NCBI GenBank assembly: GCA_027405735.1
Contig: JAPEHQ010000007.1
Span: 2,505,001 to 2,569,000, forward strand
Direction of reading: 5' to 3'
DNA: 64,000 bases
From: Mucor racemosus
Lineage: Eukaryota > Mucoromycota > Mucoromycetes > Mucorales > Mucoraceae
The position numbers were made by a program, and so were the translations under genes. The number at the start of each line of letters is the position of its first letter. The first letter of the stretch is position 1. This document shows, one piece after another, positions 24,472 through 36,627 of the stretch. Below the pieces are notes generated by a model. That model saw only the letters and a program-made list of their open reading frames with translations. It made no database searches and was not told the DNA's origin.

Positions 24472-25009
24472 ACAATTTCTTTTTTTATTATTAATACACT
24501 GTACATATACCCGCCCTTTATTCTTAATAAAAAAATATATCATCAAGGAGACCAGCATCTATTTTTTTCTTGGCTTGTAATACAACAAATTCTGTTTGTG
24601 ATACCTTCAATTTACAATATATAAACCCAAAAAACTCAAACGTCAAAAATTGCTTTTATTGGTAAACTGATAGTATATTTTTTAAAGATTAAACACTGGA
24701 TGGAAGTTTACGGATCTTGTTGATTGTATATTATTTATCTTGTTTTTTTTCTAATCGAAATCTTTAATAAATCTTGGTTTTTTTTTTGTTTTAAGTCGAT
24801 CACTGTTAATATTTGTGAAACAAATTGACTAAAGATGTTGTGAAAGATTGGGTCTGATACAATCAATTGTATGGAATTCCATTCTAATGTGAGGTGAAGT
24901 GTAAAACTCATATTTCTACAACATTAGAATAGTTAAGGGAATCAACTTACTTAAGCTTTATTTGATGATTTTTATTTTTTTTTGAAAGATCAGGTTTTGT
25001 AGATTAATT

Positions 25010-25040
<31 letters not shown>

Positions 25041-25765
25041 GAAAGAGCAATGGCCACTTTTTTTTTGTATTCATCGTAATTTTATAAATCCCTTTTTCTT
25101 TAATTCATAAAACTGTCAAAATAACCCACAAGAAACAATTATTGCTAATTTTGGTTTGCGTCTACTAAACGCCGATCTGGTAAATCAAGATACAAATTGC
25201 CATGGTAACCAAATTATCGTGTCAAAATAAAAATAAACGACGATCCCATTACTGCTCCTCATGTCTATGTCGACAATAATTATGCTTTGATTTCTGCATA
25301 ATGCATACAAACAATACACATTCCACAAATGATCTATATCTGGTAACAAAATCCAATTTTATCTCCACCCAGAAAATAAATGGATCTTCGTGATGTTGGA
25401 ACAATAAAAGCGTTACACTTGATATTATAAACCAATCCAATGATATTTAATGTGTATAGTTATTCAATATAAGAAGGAACCCCTTCCTCGTCCTCCTTTT
25501 ATATATACACATATTCAACATTTTACATGTGATAGGAGCAAAATCATTATTTTTACTGTTAAAGAAGGGTTGAATAATAAGGTTGATTTTTGTGTTTTAT
25601 TCTCAAAAATGGTTTCTTCCTTTTGTTCTTGCTACAATTTCTTCTTGTAACACATAAGAAAAATAAGTTAAAAATACAATATAATTCACTGTGTAATCAC
25701 AACTTGCTTTTATTCCCTTTTCCCTCTCTTTTTTCTTTTTCAACACTTTATCATATAATTAAATC
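24472..25765. other. Intergenic, nothing recognised beyond homopolymer runs
   Basis: AATAAAAAAATATATC just after 24,520 may serve as poly(A) signal of the EF-hand gene. A run of ~28 A lies at ~25,013-25,040. Short open frames here are AT-rich and give no domain. Confidence 0.4.
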
Positions 25766-27505
25766 ATGTCCATAAGGAAGCAATCTCCTTATGGCCCGTT
25801 TGTGGAAAGAGTCCTATTACCAGCACTGCGAATTGGCTTGTTATTGTTAATTTTATTGGCTATTGGATTTGGCAGTTGGTTAGAAACCAACGAATCTGTT
25901 GATGATTGTACATTCAAGAGTGGCATGTCATTTCATCAAGTTTATTTATATCGAAATATTACAAGTAATTTAACAACGCCTGATTCAGTATCATTTGGAT
26001 TATGGAAATCATGTTATTTTTATGCTTTAAATTGTTCTTGCACACCTACAAATTTAAGATATCAACCTGGTAAGTCTAAACATATGTAATCATGATATCA
26101 TTAGTGATAAATACCCAACAAAATAAAAATATTAGATGTTTCAACGATACTTCAGGTTGCAACTGAACATAATGCGACACCACCCCTGGCAGAATCAACT
26201 TCTCTAAGCAGAATTATCCCACTCATGTTGGCCACTGTCATTGGCGGGGCCGCATTTTTCATTGGACTTTGGGCGAATCGAAGAGGAAAATACATGTTTA
26301 GAAAGATTGTAGTAGTATTATTAAGCATCTGTGCTATATTGATAGCTGCTGTCTTTGGATGGACTTATGATCAATATTTCAAAATGATTAAAAAGACTTG
26401 CAAAGATCGTAATAATACCATTTACTGTGCTAGACATGCAGTCGGAATTGAGGTGGTTATATTTGCCATAGCCCTTGCTCTCCTCTTTATTGCATTTATA
26501 TTTTGGTTCTTTGCCTCGGCATTTTTCACCAAAAAAGACGATTTATGCGAACAAGAAGAACCATTCAGTTTTACATTTTGGAAAAAGAGATCATCTGAAA
26601 TACCAGATTATTCGACAACCAGAAGGAGAAGACCTATACCAAGTGAAAAACCATTACATGATACACCCCAATATCAATCTCAAGATGAATTAGCTGTATG
26701 GCGTGATGTAAACATGTATGATGGTAATGGTATTGAAGATGATGGTTATTGGGAAGAACAACATGACGATGAAAAGTATTATTATAATAAGCATGGTAGT
26801 GGAGGTTATTATTATGATTCACCTGTAGGACAACAACATAATTTATCGCCAATGGGTCACAATGAAAAGGTATCATTGACGCCTCCTCCACCTGTTAGCA
26901 CAAACCATTTGAATAGTTCGCCACGAGGTCATAAGTCGAGTGTAACATCTAATGATTACAATTATCAACAACATCACCATCGCAAGAATCGTAAATCATC
27001 TGGCTATGATTATTACAATAATAACAATGGATCATCACCACAGAAACATCGACAATCTACAGCTAGAAAGGAAAGTAACGATTCTGCTCTAACATTTGGA
27101 AATAGCAAGAAACAACAACGTAGAAAATCAAGTGGTAGACCTTTATCTGAATTGGATCAACAACAACAATACTATAGCGGTCATAAACCAAGGAATAAGA
27201 CACCTACAAGTATGTCGCCACATCCATTCCAATTCCCAAATAATAGTGAAATGATGATGAGAAATTCATTTTGTATGACACCATATTATAATGAAGATAA
27301 TGGATCTTCTGGATCAGGTAGCTCTAATGGTGGATATTTTATTCAGGACACCAATAATGCTAATGCATCCAATCAGTTCCAAGTACCTATCTTGGGCATG
27401 CCACCTGCAGCAGTTGAACATCCATTGAATAAGAAAGTAATTACAGACAAACGTATTCAAAATTATCTTCAACAACAACATTCGAATTCATCAAATTCGA
27501 ATTGA
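25766..27505 (+). CDS. SUR7/PalI-like four-span plasma-membrane protein
   Basis: Two exons, 25766-26069 and 26136-27505, give 557 aa. Four membrane spans are visible: ~18-40 (LRIGLLLLILLAIGFGSW), ~133-150 (ATVIGGAAFFIGLW), ~157-178 (VVVLLSICAILIAAVFGW) and ~208-235 (VIFAIALALLFIAFIFWFF). The first extracellular loop carries N-glycosylation sequons (NIT, NLT) and the claudin-like GLWKSCYFYALNCSC motif typical of the fungal SUR7/PalI family. These proteins organise cortical membrane domains (eisosome or pH-sensing complexes). The ~320-residue cytosolic tail is Asn/Gln/Ser/Tyr-rich with many basic RRKSS-type sites and a PPPP run. Sur7 versus PalI subfamily cannot be decided by eye. Converges on RPS2, 311 bp away. 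Confidence 0.8.
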
Positions 27506-27817
27506 TTAGAAAATGTATTATAAAATCTCTCCTTTTTGAGCATCCCTTCTCTTTCTTCTCTCTTCTCCCAACTTGAACTTCTCCTTTGTAACTCTTCATT
27601 TTCCTTGCTTCCCCCGCCTAATATTATCTAAATTTATTCCAGTTTTCTTGATTTCTAATAAACTACCCCCTTTTTTTTATTTGCCTCTCTCTCTTTCTCT
27701 CTTCAATGGCATTCCATATATATATATCTATTGATAATATAATACACTGATTAATTAAAAAAGGCGGTTAATTTGTTTTTTTCAATCATAAAATGAAATA
27801 AAATTTATTGAATGAAA
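27506..27817. other. Convergent 3' spacer between membrane-protein gene and RPS2
   Basis: Pyrimidine-rich (long CTCTTTCT stretches at 27,540-27,700) with AATAAACTACC near 27,657. It probably contains both poly(A) regions. No gene. Confidence 0.5.
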
Positions 27818-28641
27818 TTACTTTCTCTGCTTTTGAGCAAGGAAATCAGAAAATTCTTGATAAGGACCCTTAACGAATTCAGACTCTTCCCAAAGGTCAG
27901 GAGTCAAGAAACCATAGGTATTACCAATGGCAGCAAAGGTAGCCTTAATAAAGTTACCAAGTGTACGAGTAGAACCACGAGATGTGGTATAACAATCAGT
28001 AACACCAGCCAATTGAAGAACGCGCTTAGCAGTAGGTGAGGCAACGATACCAGTACCACGGGGAGCAGGTACTAAACGAGCCATAACAGAACCACAACGA
28101 CCACTGACCTTGCAAGGAACAGTATGAGGTTCACCAAGATTGGAACCCCAATAACCACGACGAACAGGGATAATAGCCAATTTGGCCAAGATAATACCAC
28201 CACGAATAGCAGTAGCAACTTCCTTAGCACATTTGACACCCAAACCAACATGACCATTTTCATCACCAATGACAACAAAGGCCTTGAAACGAGTACGTTG
28301 ACCAGCAGTAGTTTGCTTTTGGACAGGCATAATCTTCATTACTTGATCGGTAAGTTTGGGGAGGAAATAATCGACGATTTGGTATTCCTTGATGGGCAAG
28401 GAGAACAAGTAGATTTCTTCAATTGACTTGATCTTGTTTGCCTTGACAAGACGACCAAGCTTAGTTACAGGAACCCATTCATTCTTCTCTTCACCACCTC
28501 TTCTACCACCTCTTCTACCACCACGTCCACCACGTCCACGTCCAAAGTTACCACGTCCTGTTTAAGGCATATTTAGTGATTTGTTTACGAATGTTGTCGG
28601 GGATTTCAAAACTTACTATCGGCCGGTGCAGAGTCAGCCAT
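27818..28641 (-). CDS. RPS2: 40S ribosomal protein S2 (uS5)
   Basis: Two exons, 28641-28617 and 28557-27818, give 254 aa. The first exon codes only MADSAPAD plus one base; the intron has a GTAAGT donor and a TTAAACAG acceptor. An RGG-rich N-terminus ([14 protein letters not shown], a typical arginine-methylation region of eukaryotic uS5) precedes the conserved S5 domain ([75 protein letters not shown]). This is a core protein of the small ribosomal subunit near the mRNA entry channel. Codon choice is visibly stronger than in neighbouring genes (few rare codons, higher G+C), as expected for a highly expressed gene. Confidence 0.97.
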
Positions 28642-29194
28642 TTGCTATGAAATTAATATGTTTAGTATTTGTTCATCCATAGATCATATATCAGTCTCAT
28701 CCATCCGTTTATTATTTATCGAATGCATTGATGCTTATAGTATGGTACATACATAAATCTAATTTAAAGAGGAGGATCTACACAATTGGATGCTTGAATT
28801 GCATTAATGTAATGGTAACAATAACAGATCAACTGTCAAACATTACCGGACCGCCGGGCCGGGAAATTATGCCTGAATTATGTATGGAATAGTAAAATCT
28901 TTTGATCTGCATAATACAACTAGTCAAAGTCATGTATAATTCCATTGAAAGAAGGAACTAATACTGTCTATGGTCAACATTTTTATATAAAAAAGATGAA
29001 GCTAGGTTTTGAAATGTTGCTTGAGATGTTACAGGGTACATTTTTTAACTAGTTGCAGCAGTAATTAGTCTAGCTTTTTTGTTAAAATTTTAAATCGTGA
29101 AGGTGAGTATTTCAGTTGAAATCATCGTCTATATTAATTATACCTTTTGTTAGTTTTTTATAGTGCTTACATTTAGTATATACATACAAGGTCA
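28642..29194. other. Intergenic upstream of RPS2
   Basis: Contains a local G+C island, CCGGACCGCCGGGCCGGG at about 28,846-28,863, with similar CCGGA-type words at 17,390 and 57,765. No gene recognised. Confidence 0.35.
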
Positions 29195-29467
29195 AATATC
29201 ATAATACTCTGTATACCTGTTCCTGAATTCATTTTATTACATCTCCCGAAAGGTTTGAAAGCAGGTAAAATCTAATAACAGACGTCTGACTTTTCATCCT
29301 TCCACAATTTTTTTTTTCACTAAAAAACACCAAGAAAAAATTATATGATAATGTACCTGAGATGGTCAACTTCAATCTAAAAATGAGTATCCGGAAGTAT
29401 CCTATTTTTTGCAGTTGGTATAAATTTTTCAATGCTAATGTTTCAGATTTTCACAAGTATTTCACAT
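29195..29467 (-). repeat. Repeat family R1, copy f (fragment)
   Basis: A ~270-bp piece of R1 (GTATCCGGAAGTATCCTATTT, TGCAGTTGGTATAAATTTTT) that stops abruptly at 29,467, where LTR-like sequence begins. The break suggests that a later insertion or rearrangement removed the rest. Confidence 0.65.
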
Positions 29468-29889
29468 CTAAATAAACGATATCTTGTTTTTATTATACAG
29501 TTGAAGAACTGATTAATTACTCATTCTCTTTTAATTGTATTCTTTTTTAAGTATTATTTATCAATCCTGAAAATATACGACACACATTAATAATAATTTC
29601 TATTGTTACATCTAATGGATCCCTGTCCATTAGATCTTATTATCACACAATCCCGATAACTATATAAACCCATATTTAATTCATTCTAATAAACGGTACT
29701 TTTTACGTTGATTTTAATTTACAAAGTCTCGATAAATCACAGGTAATGGACTTATTTTTTTTAAAAAAATTTACAGAATGCACAATAATCAATAACCCAT
29801 GGGAGCTGAAACTTGGATCATTTATTTATTATCAGCAAATATAATACTTTAATACTATATTTCTCTGTGGAATTAGGGCTTATTTGGGT
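29468..29889. repeat. LTR-like fragments
   Basis: 29,468-29,585 is ~90% identical by eye to 32,815-32,935 (CTAAATAAACGATATCTTG ... GAAAATATACGACACA). 29,660-29,740 resembles the end of the solo LTR at 57,707-58,045: a TATA box (CTATATAAACCCAT), then TTCATTCTAATAAAC, then CGATAAATCA. These look like R/U5 regions of two related LTR families. I could not find complete boundaries or target duplications, so the class is tentative. Confidence 0.45.
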
Positions 29890-31515
29890 TCCCATTCATT
29901 GAGAACAAATTTCACATTGGTTTGAATAAAAATGCGCAGAAAATTATACGCGTGCTTTGCCGATGATTTTTTCAACACACAGTAGCTTGTTGAAGTTGCC
30001 ATTCGAGACAGTGTTGTCAAACATGTGTATCTGCTATCATGTAAAATTGAAAATTATTAAGTTCAAATTTCATCGAGATAGAGTTTTTAGATGTCGGGTT
30101 TCTACGGCTGCGAAAAATAGGTTTTAGATGATTCTCAGAAAGGTTTCAAATTTTCTCACGTAATATTGAGCTTATTTCTCTCAAATTTTAAAAAGAAATA
30201 TACCTTCGCTTCATGGCTGTTGGTATCTGTCCCAAAATAAAAGGGTTAATACCAGAATGTAAGTGCATTGACCTAACATTAACCTAACATCGCCCTAAAA
30301 TTCACTTAAAATTGATTTAAAATTGATGGTACATTAAACTCCATAATTGAGATATTGGTTTTTTGTATTCATAAGATAGATCCAATCGTAAGCTACTCTG
30401 TATTTTTTATTCCAATGAAAACTATTAGCTTTTGATAGAGAAAATTAAAATAATAATTTACATTATAGCCTACAGTCTGTTCTAACTGAGTTCAGAATTT
30501 GATTTGCAAAAAATGATCGAAAAATCATTCAAAATTCAAAATCGTTTAAATGCTCATGAACTGCAAAGTAAGTCCTCCTAGTGAATTAAATAGTTTTTGT
30601 ACAGCTTTAGATTCTGCATCTACCCAAATAAAAATAAAACAAATGTTTCACGTTAAATTTTGTGTAAAAAACGATTGAAATTTTAAAGGTTTTTTAAAGA
30701 TACGCATCACTTTTTATAAATACATTTCAAATATAAATAATGGATATAATGTAAAAAATTATTATCTATCGATTGAGGTATTGCTGAACCTTCTATCTGT
30801 ATTTTTCATAGAGAAAACGTAATTTTTGTCGATTTTTTTTAAAATTCAGAATTTAGGATGAGGGTATATAAGGGAAAAATTGAAGCTAGAAATGAAGGTA
30901 TCTTTTTGTACACATTTTTGAGGATATCTCCACGAAAAATCAATATTTTAAAAAACTCTAAATTGGGTCCGAGAGAGCTTAACGAGCTTAATGACATAAA
31001 TGCAAAAAAAATGTTGCTCAATTCAGCCAATATTTTGAAACCTACTATAGAAATGTCAAAAAAATGAAAAAAAAATAAAAGTGCTCAGAATTTTTTCATA
31101 CTAGAATATGTTATAAAGTACTTTAAAACAAGTAAATTTTATTATTAAAAAGTGTTAGTATAGCTTAATTTTTCTCGAAGATATAGAGCCTCAAAGTTTT
31201 TGATTTTTAGGAGTGAAATACGCGTAAAAATCTGAAACATTTGCATTGAAAAATTAATACCTCCTGCAAAATGTAGGATATTTTTGGATATTCATTTTTG
31301 GGTTAAAGTTAAACATCTCAGGTACATTGGCATATAATTTTTTCTTGGTATTATTTAGTGAAAGAAAAATAGAGTAGGAATAAAAAGTTGGATCTAGTTT
31401 TTAAGGAAACAGTATGTATTTTACGCGTTTTTCAAGTCTTTTATGTGATATAATGTAAATTTGGAAACAGGCGGCGTAATGCAGCCAATTTATATCTAAT
31501 CGACAATGTCCAAGG
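29890..31515 (+). repeat. Repeat family R1, copy e (long form)
   Basis: Inverted counterpart of copy a over its whole length, including the inner part that copies b, c, d and f lack. It keeps the R1 frame at 30858-31067 (GIFLYTFLRISPRKINILK, LGPRELNELNDI). The complementary strand is open over the same stretch. No protein domain is recognised. Confidence 0.75.
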
Positions 31516-32814
31516 TATATATTCATTGCAATGGGAGCTCATTTCAATCTCTAACAATGAATCGAGAACGAGTCTGCTTACTGCCCTTAGTAGATGTTGT
31601 AAATAGCAGGTTGATCTATCAGAATTACAATATTCTAAATATAGACAGATCTAGCAAGTCCTATTGCTTAGTAGCTGGTGCAATGAAATGATACCTTTTA
31701 TAGACCAAAGTCGCCATTGTCATTTCAGAAAAATAACTGATCTCGATTCGTACCTGAATCTCGCTCCATAAGGACTGAGTTCCAATCAGATCCCAATAAG
31801 CATAACGAGGAAACTCTATATTGCTGGTGCCTGTAAAAGGAGGTATTCCTGATCAAAATACAACCTTCTACAACACGACACCTATGATATAAAGCTGTAC
31901 TTATTTTGCATTAATAATATATTCCATAACTCCTGCTCATAAAATCGCAGTTGCAGTAATTCTAGATAAGGAATCACATTTCATAAAAAAAAGCTCAGCT
32001 GCATTTTAAATTATAACTGGAATGCTGAAAGATCAACATCCATCTAATAATATTTTATTATATCAAACAAAGTATCAACATCTCAACCAAGTATTTTATA
32101 AAAGAATGTCAATAAAAGACATTATGATTGAACACCTGTAAAATAGGCATCAACACACAAACATCCACTATTTTACAATTCCCATAAATATAGCATACTT
32201 TATGAAGATATCATTCTTTTTCTTCAGATTTCTTTGAATCACAATAAAACCGTGGAAAGACTATAATTGTATTTATCAACTCTTTTATTTTTTTATTTTA
32301 TTTTTCATTTTTATAAAATTACTTCAATTTTATTGCAGCTGGTTCCTGTTATCTAGGACCTAATAATAAAACATAACATATTATATCCACACACATTGTT
32401 GTATGTCACCAAATACCATATGTTATAACCTTCTACAGTATCAATACATCTTACAATCTATTGACTACAATATGTATTGAAGTGCAAAGTCTCGATATCG
32501 GATATAAAAAAACTCCTGGCGTACCAAGTCTAGTCCAGTAACTAGCAAGAGCGCTTGGACCTCAATTATGACACCATATTACTTTACCCCACCGGTTAAT
32601 CAATCAAGTAGCTATCAAATCAACATCCAAGCACATTTAGCGCAGCATTGGAATAAGACAACTTACAAGCTCTGCAAGAACAGTTAAATTATGATTGATC
32701 CATTTTAATCCATAGATTACTATCAAACAGATCTAATAATGGTTCAATAGTGCCTTTAATTACATCTCAGGATCTCAATGTCAAACCAATATAAAAGGCC
32801 ATACTTTTATATCT
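31516..32814. other. Intergenic, unclassified
   Basis: No gene found. The right end (about 32,380-32,814) precedes the LTR-like repeat and includes a TATA-like CAATATAAAAGGCC at ~32,788, so it may be the U3 part of an LTR whose left boundary I could not define. Confidence 0.3.
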
Positions 32815-32935
32815 AAATAAACGATATCTTGTTTTTATTATACAGTTGAAAAACTGATTCATTACTCATTCTCTTTTAATTGTATTTTTTTTTAAGTATT
32901 ATTTATCAAACCTGAAAATATACGACACAGATATT
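32815..32935 (+). repeat. LTR-like R/U5 repeat, second copy
   Basis: Near-identical to 29,468-29,585; both end in TATACGACACA. Orientation is the same in both. A CAATATAAAAGGCC TATA box lies ~25 bp upstream in this copy only. Confidence 0.5.
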
Positions 32936-35671
32936 TTTTGAAAAATTTTATAAAATCAAATAATGGTTCAAAACAGAATTTTGAAGTCGCACTTGATACG
33001 CAGTGCATATGCAAATAACATATCTTGATTTCATTAGCTAACAGCTGTTTTTGAAAGAGCAAAGCACATGTTTTTAACTGAAACCACTCTTCCTCTGCTT
33101 AAAAAAATAAAACCACCGGAAAAATGCTTGTAATCCATGAATATTGACCCAAATGGGCTGTAAATTCAAAGAATATACTATTGCTAGAATCTCATTGAAT
33201 TATTAAAATTTGAGCTTTTATGAACTGTTATGTAATGTGTAAATACAAAACGCGCTGTTTTTTTTATTAATTGAAAAGCTGTGTCTAACGCTTCATTTGG
33301 CATTTTTTTTTTATTTTTATAAATAGATAGAAAAAAACACTAGAAAGATCAAACCAATTTCAAAATATATGCACATTTACATTTACAATAAATTGCTCAT
33401 TAATTTAGTATATTAAGATTACCAAAATTGATAGATATATTAATGATTAAAAAACAAGAATTCTTATAAATCAAAAAATAAGCAAAATATTTTTAAAACA
33501 CATTATACCTAAATCTTGGTTGAATTCTTAAGTTCCACACTCTCTTCCTATATTTAAATCATTACATACGACAAACAAAAATGTAACATGTGATGGATAG
33601 TTTTTAAAATAATTGGAGGGTCTATAATCCATGTACCTTGTGATTAAAAGGTTGTAAAATTGTTCTAGACCTTGAAGTCCTAACTAAAACACCTCTGGTT
33701 TATTAAGGTGGTACAATGATGCGGGTACTTGTATGCAGGCACTTGGTCATACCTAATGTAGTACTTGCATCATTCCTACATCATGTGATACACTGTGTGG
33801 GTAATACAGCACGCTATATAATGTATTAATATAGACTAGTTTCACACTTGACATTGAAAACAACTTTTATTTCTATGCGTTTCAATCTATTTTATATACA
33901 TAAAATTCTGTTTTTATGAGAATTTAGACATTGCCGGTATCACAAAGTCTTTAAAGCTAAAAAGTTATTTATATTTTATATATATATTTCGCATAATGAT
34001 ACGTATCACGTATCTGAACTCTGTTTAATTTAAACCGTCAGTTATTATCATGATGTGTTTGAAATACGCCAGCTCGGCAAAGTATCCCGAAATAATATAT
34101 GAAATTCTTTTCTTGAAAAGAATGAGTAATTAATGTTACAACCAACAGCTTTGATGCAAATAAAAGTTATGTGCATAAATTTGCAGTTTAAGGAGACAAA
34201 TTTATATCCGTATTTCTATACTATGTACTACAATGTACGGCGTAACTTGTATAGATAAAATTGGCATCTTCAACAAATTATTGTCCAGATAACTTGATGA
34301 AACTATCAAAAGTGATACAATATCAATTCCTCTTGCACACTGAAACGCTTTGCAATATTTGCAGTTTGAGTAGTACAATAACAAAGCTGCAGTAGAGTTA
34401 CGACACTCATCAACTCCGACAAAGTAACATTTACGACAATTCCTTGCTTTGGAGGATTCTTTTCAAGTAATGAGGTAAATAAAAAAACATTTTATTGAAA
34501 ACAATCAAGTAATACAACTAGGATTTCACAAACAACGCATCGTATTACGGTTAACCGAGTTTGACTGCTTTAACGGGCCGTTTTTTATGCAAACTCGAAT
34601 GAGGGTATTCGAGTTTCTTCTTTTTTTTTTTTGTTAGCTAAGCTCGAAAACAGGATTGAAAAAATACTTCAAGTTGTGAAACTGTCAAATATGCTATTAT
34701 CAATTCATAATCCCATATTAACTTGACAATGTTGCTATTAACAGCCTCCTTAAGGCAAACCAATACTTGCTCCCACCCCGTTTTTTATCTGGGTTACAAA
34801 AGAACGGGCCGTTTTCCAACTCGAATCGAATGGCCGTTTCCGTTAAAACTCGATTCAAACTCGAATCGAAGCCCATTCCTAAATACAACAAACCCTGTTT
34901 CGATGAGTATTTTTTTTTTTAAGGTTAATACAGCAAAATCATGAGAAAAAAGCATTTGTATTTAGTCACTCGAATTCCTTTGTAATTCTGGTTGCAATGA
35001 ACTGTCGTTACATTAGGCAGAGATAAAGCTTGATAGAATGTACCTTTTTGGATACGAGGCAACCCTCACATTTTATGAAAGGAGAATGCATTATTGGCAT
35101 ATATATATATATATATTCTCCTTCATTCCAGGTGAATATGACTTTTAAAATGCACAAGATGCAAAAGTGAGATTCCGGATTTCATGTATGAATTGAAGTA
35201 TAATTTGACATCAAGATTACGTAAAAACTGCTACGAATTTGCGTTTCAGAATGTACCTCCTTAATTTCATTATTCAAAAGGAGGTACAAGCTTGTAATAT
35301 ACCAGTTTTTGTCATCTTGATTGGTTTGATTTGACATTGCCAGTGACTTTTTTTCAAGTTTTTCAGAATTCAATTGCTTTTTGACCTAATCTTCCGTCCT
35401 CTTCTGTCAATCTCTTTATCGTTTCTCTTGAGTTTATTGAGTTGTAGCATTATTTTGATAGGGACAAGGTAGGCTCATTACTATACAAACAGGAAAATAC
35501 TTGCTTTGTATATAATATCACGGTATATTTGATGGAATAGTTACCGTCTGTTTATTGCAAAGCAAGTACATATATTCTGTGAAGTAAAAAATTTCTATAA
35601 AAAAAATATTAAGAAAAAGAAAGAAAGAAAATGACCAATTTACTCAATTGATTTATTAGAATAGCAAAATC
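32936..35671. other. Long intergenic region upstream of the ZMIZ-like gene
   Basis: No convincing gene. Notable sequence: between 34,545 and 34,880 the words AACGGGCCGTTTT (twice) and CTCGAATCGAA or CTCGAAT (several times) recur, giving a G+C-richer island in AT-rich DNA. A TA dinucleotide run lies at ~35,100-35,115. Open frames here are short and without domains. Confidence 0.35.
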
Positions 35672-36548
35672 ATGATATCTAATTTGAATACTGACATACA
35701 TTCAGCTTCCAATATTAACAACAATGCTCAACCGACAACTGTTTCTGAAAACATATTAGGGACATTGCCTGAAAAAGATCGATTAATTTACGAAAGGAAT
35801 AATATTCGTCTTAGACAAATGGAAGCAGAGGTGCGTCAATTGGCAACATATGGTGGAGCTTGTGATGAGTTGTTGGAATGGCTCAATGATCCTCGTGCAT
35901 ATAATCCTTATAACGAAAAAGCTCTTTTGGGATGCATCAATGCAATTTCTGAAAAAGCAATGGAATATGGGCCATGGTCTGGTATGGAGATTCTCAAAGA
36001 AGCTAATCAAAGGTGTACAAGTGGTTTATCAGAAAAAGGGCGAGGTATTTATTATTTTCAACGAAAAACTGATCTGGGCATGTATAACTAATATATTTAT
36101 ATATTTTTCAAACCAGCATATGTTAAAAATTGTTTTGAAGATTTACATAATGCAGTAACTGGACGAAGACCAAGCACCAATTCCACAGTATCCAACACAT
36201 CAGCATCACATCCATCGCCTTCTTCATTAGCTGGCAATAGATCAATGTCGCATATGAATGTGCCTGAATCACCTACAACTAACGGCGGCTTCAATCAACG
36301 CTCTAAATTACTCGATTCTTCTCTTTTTCCACAATCTCCTAATTCCAATATTGCTTCGCCATTGTCTTCACCGCAGTTCTTAGGAGCCGAAGTAACAAAT
36401 TTACCAAAAATTGTTAGTAACTCTACACCAACTATCTCTAATGATAATTCCTTAAACAATTACTTGCAAAGACAAATCGAGCAAAGAGCAGCTCAAGCGA
36501 AGCAACAAGAGCAACATAATTATTTGCAGCAATACCAACAGCAATACC

Positions 36549-36627
<79 letters not shown>

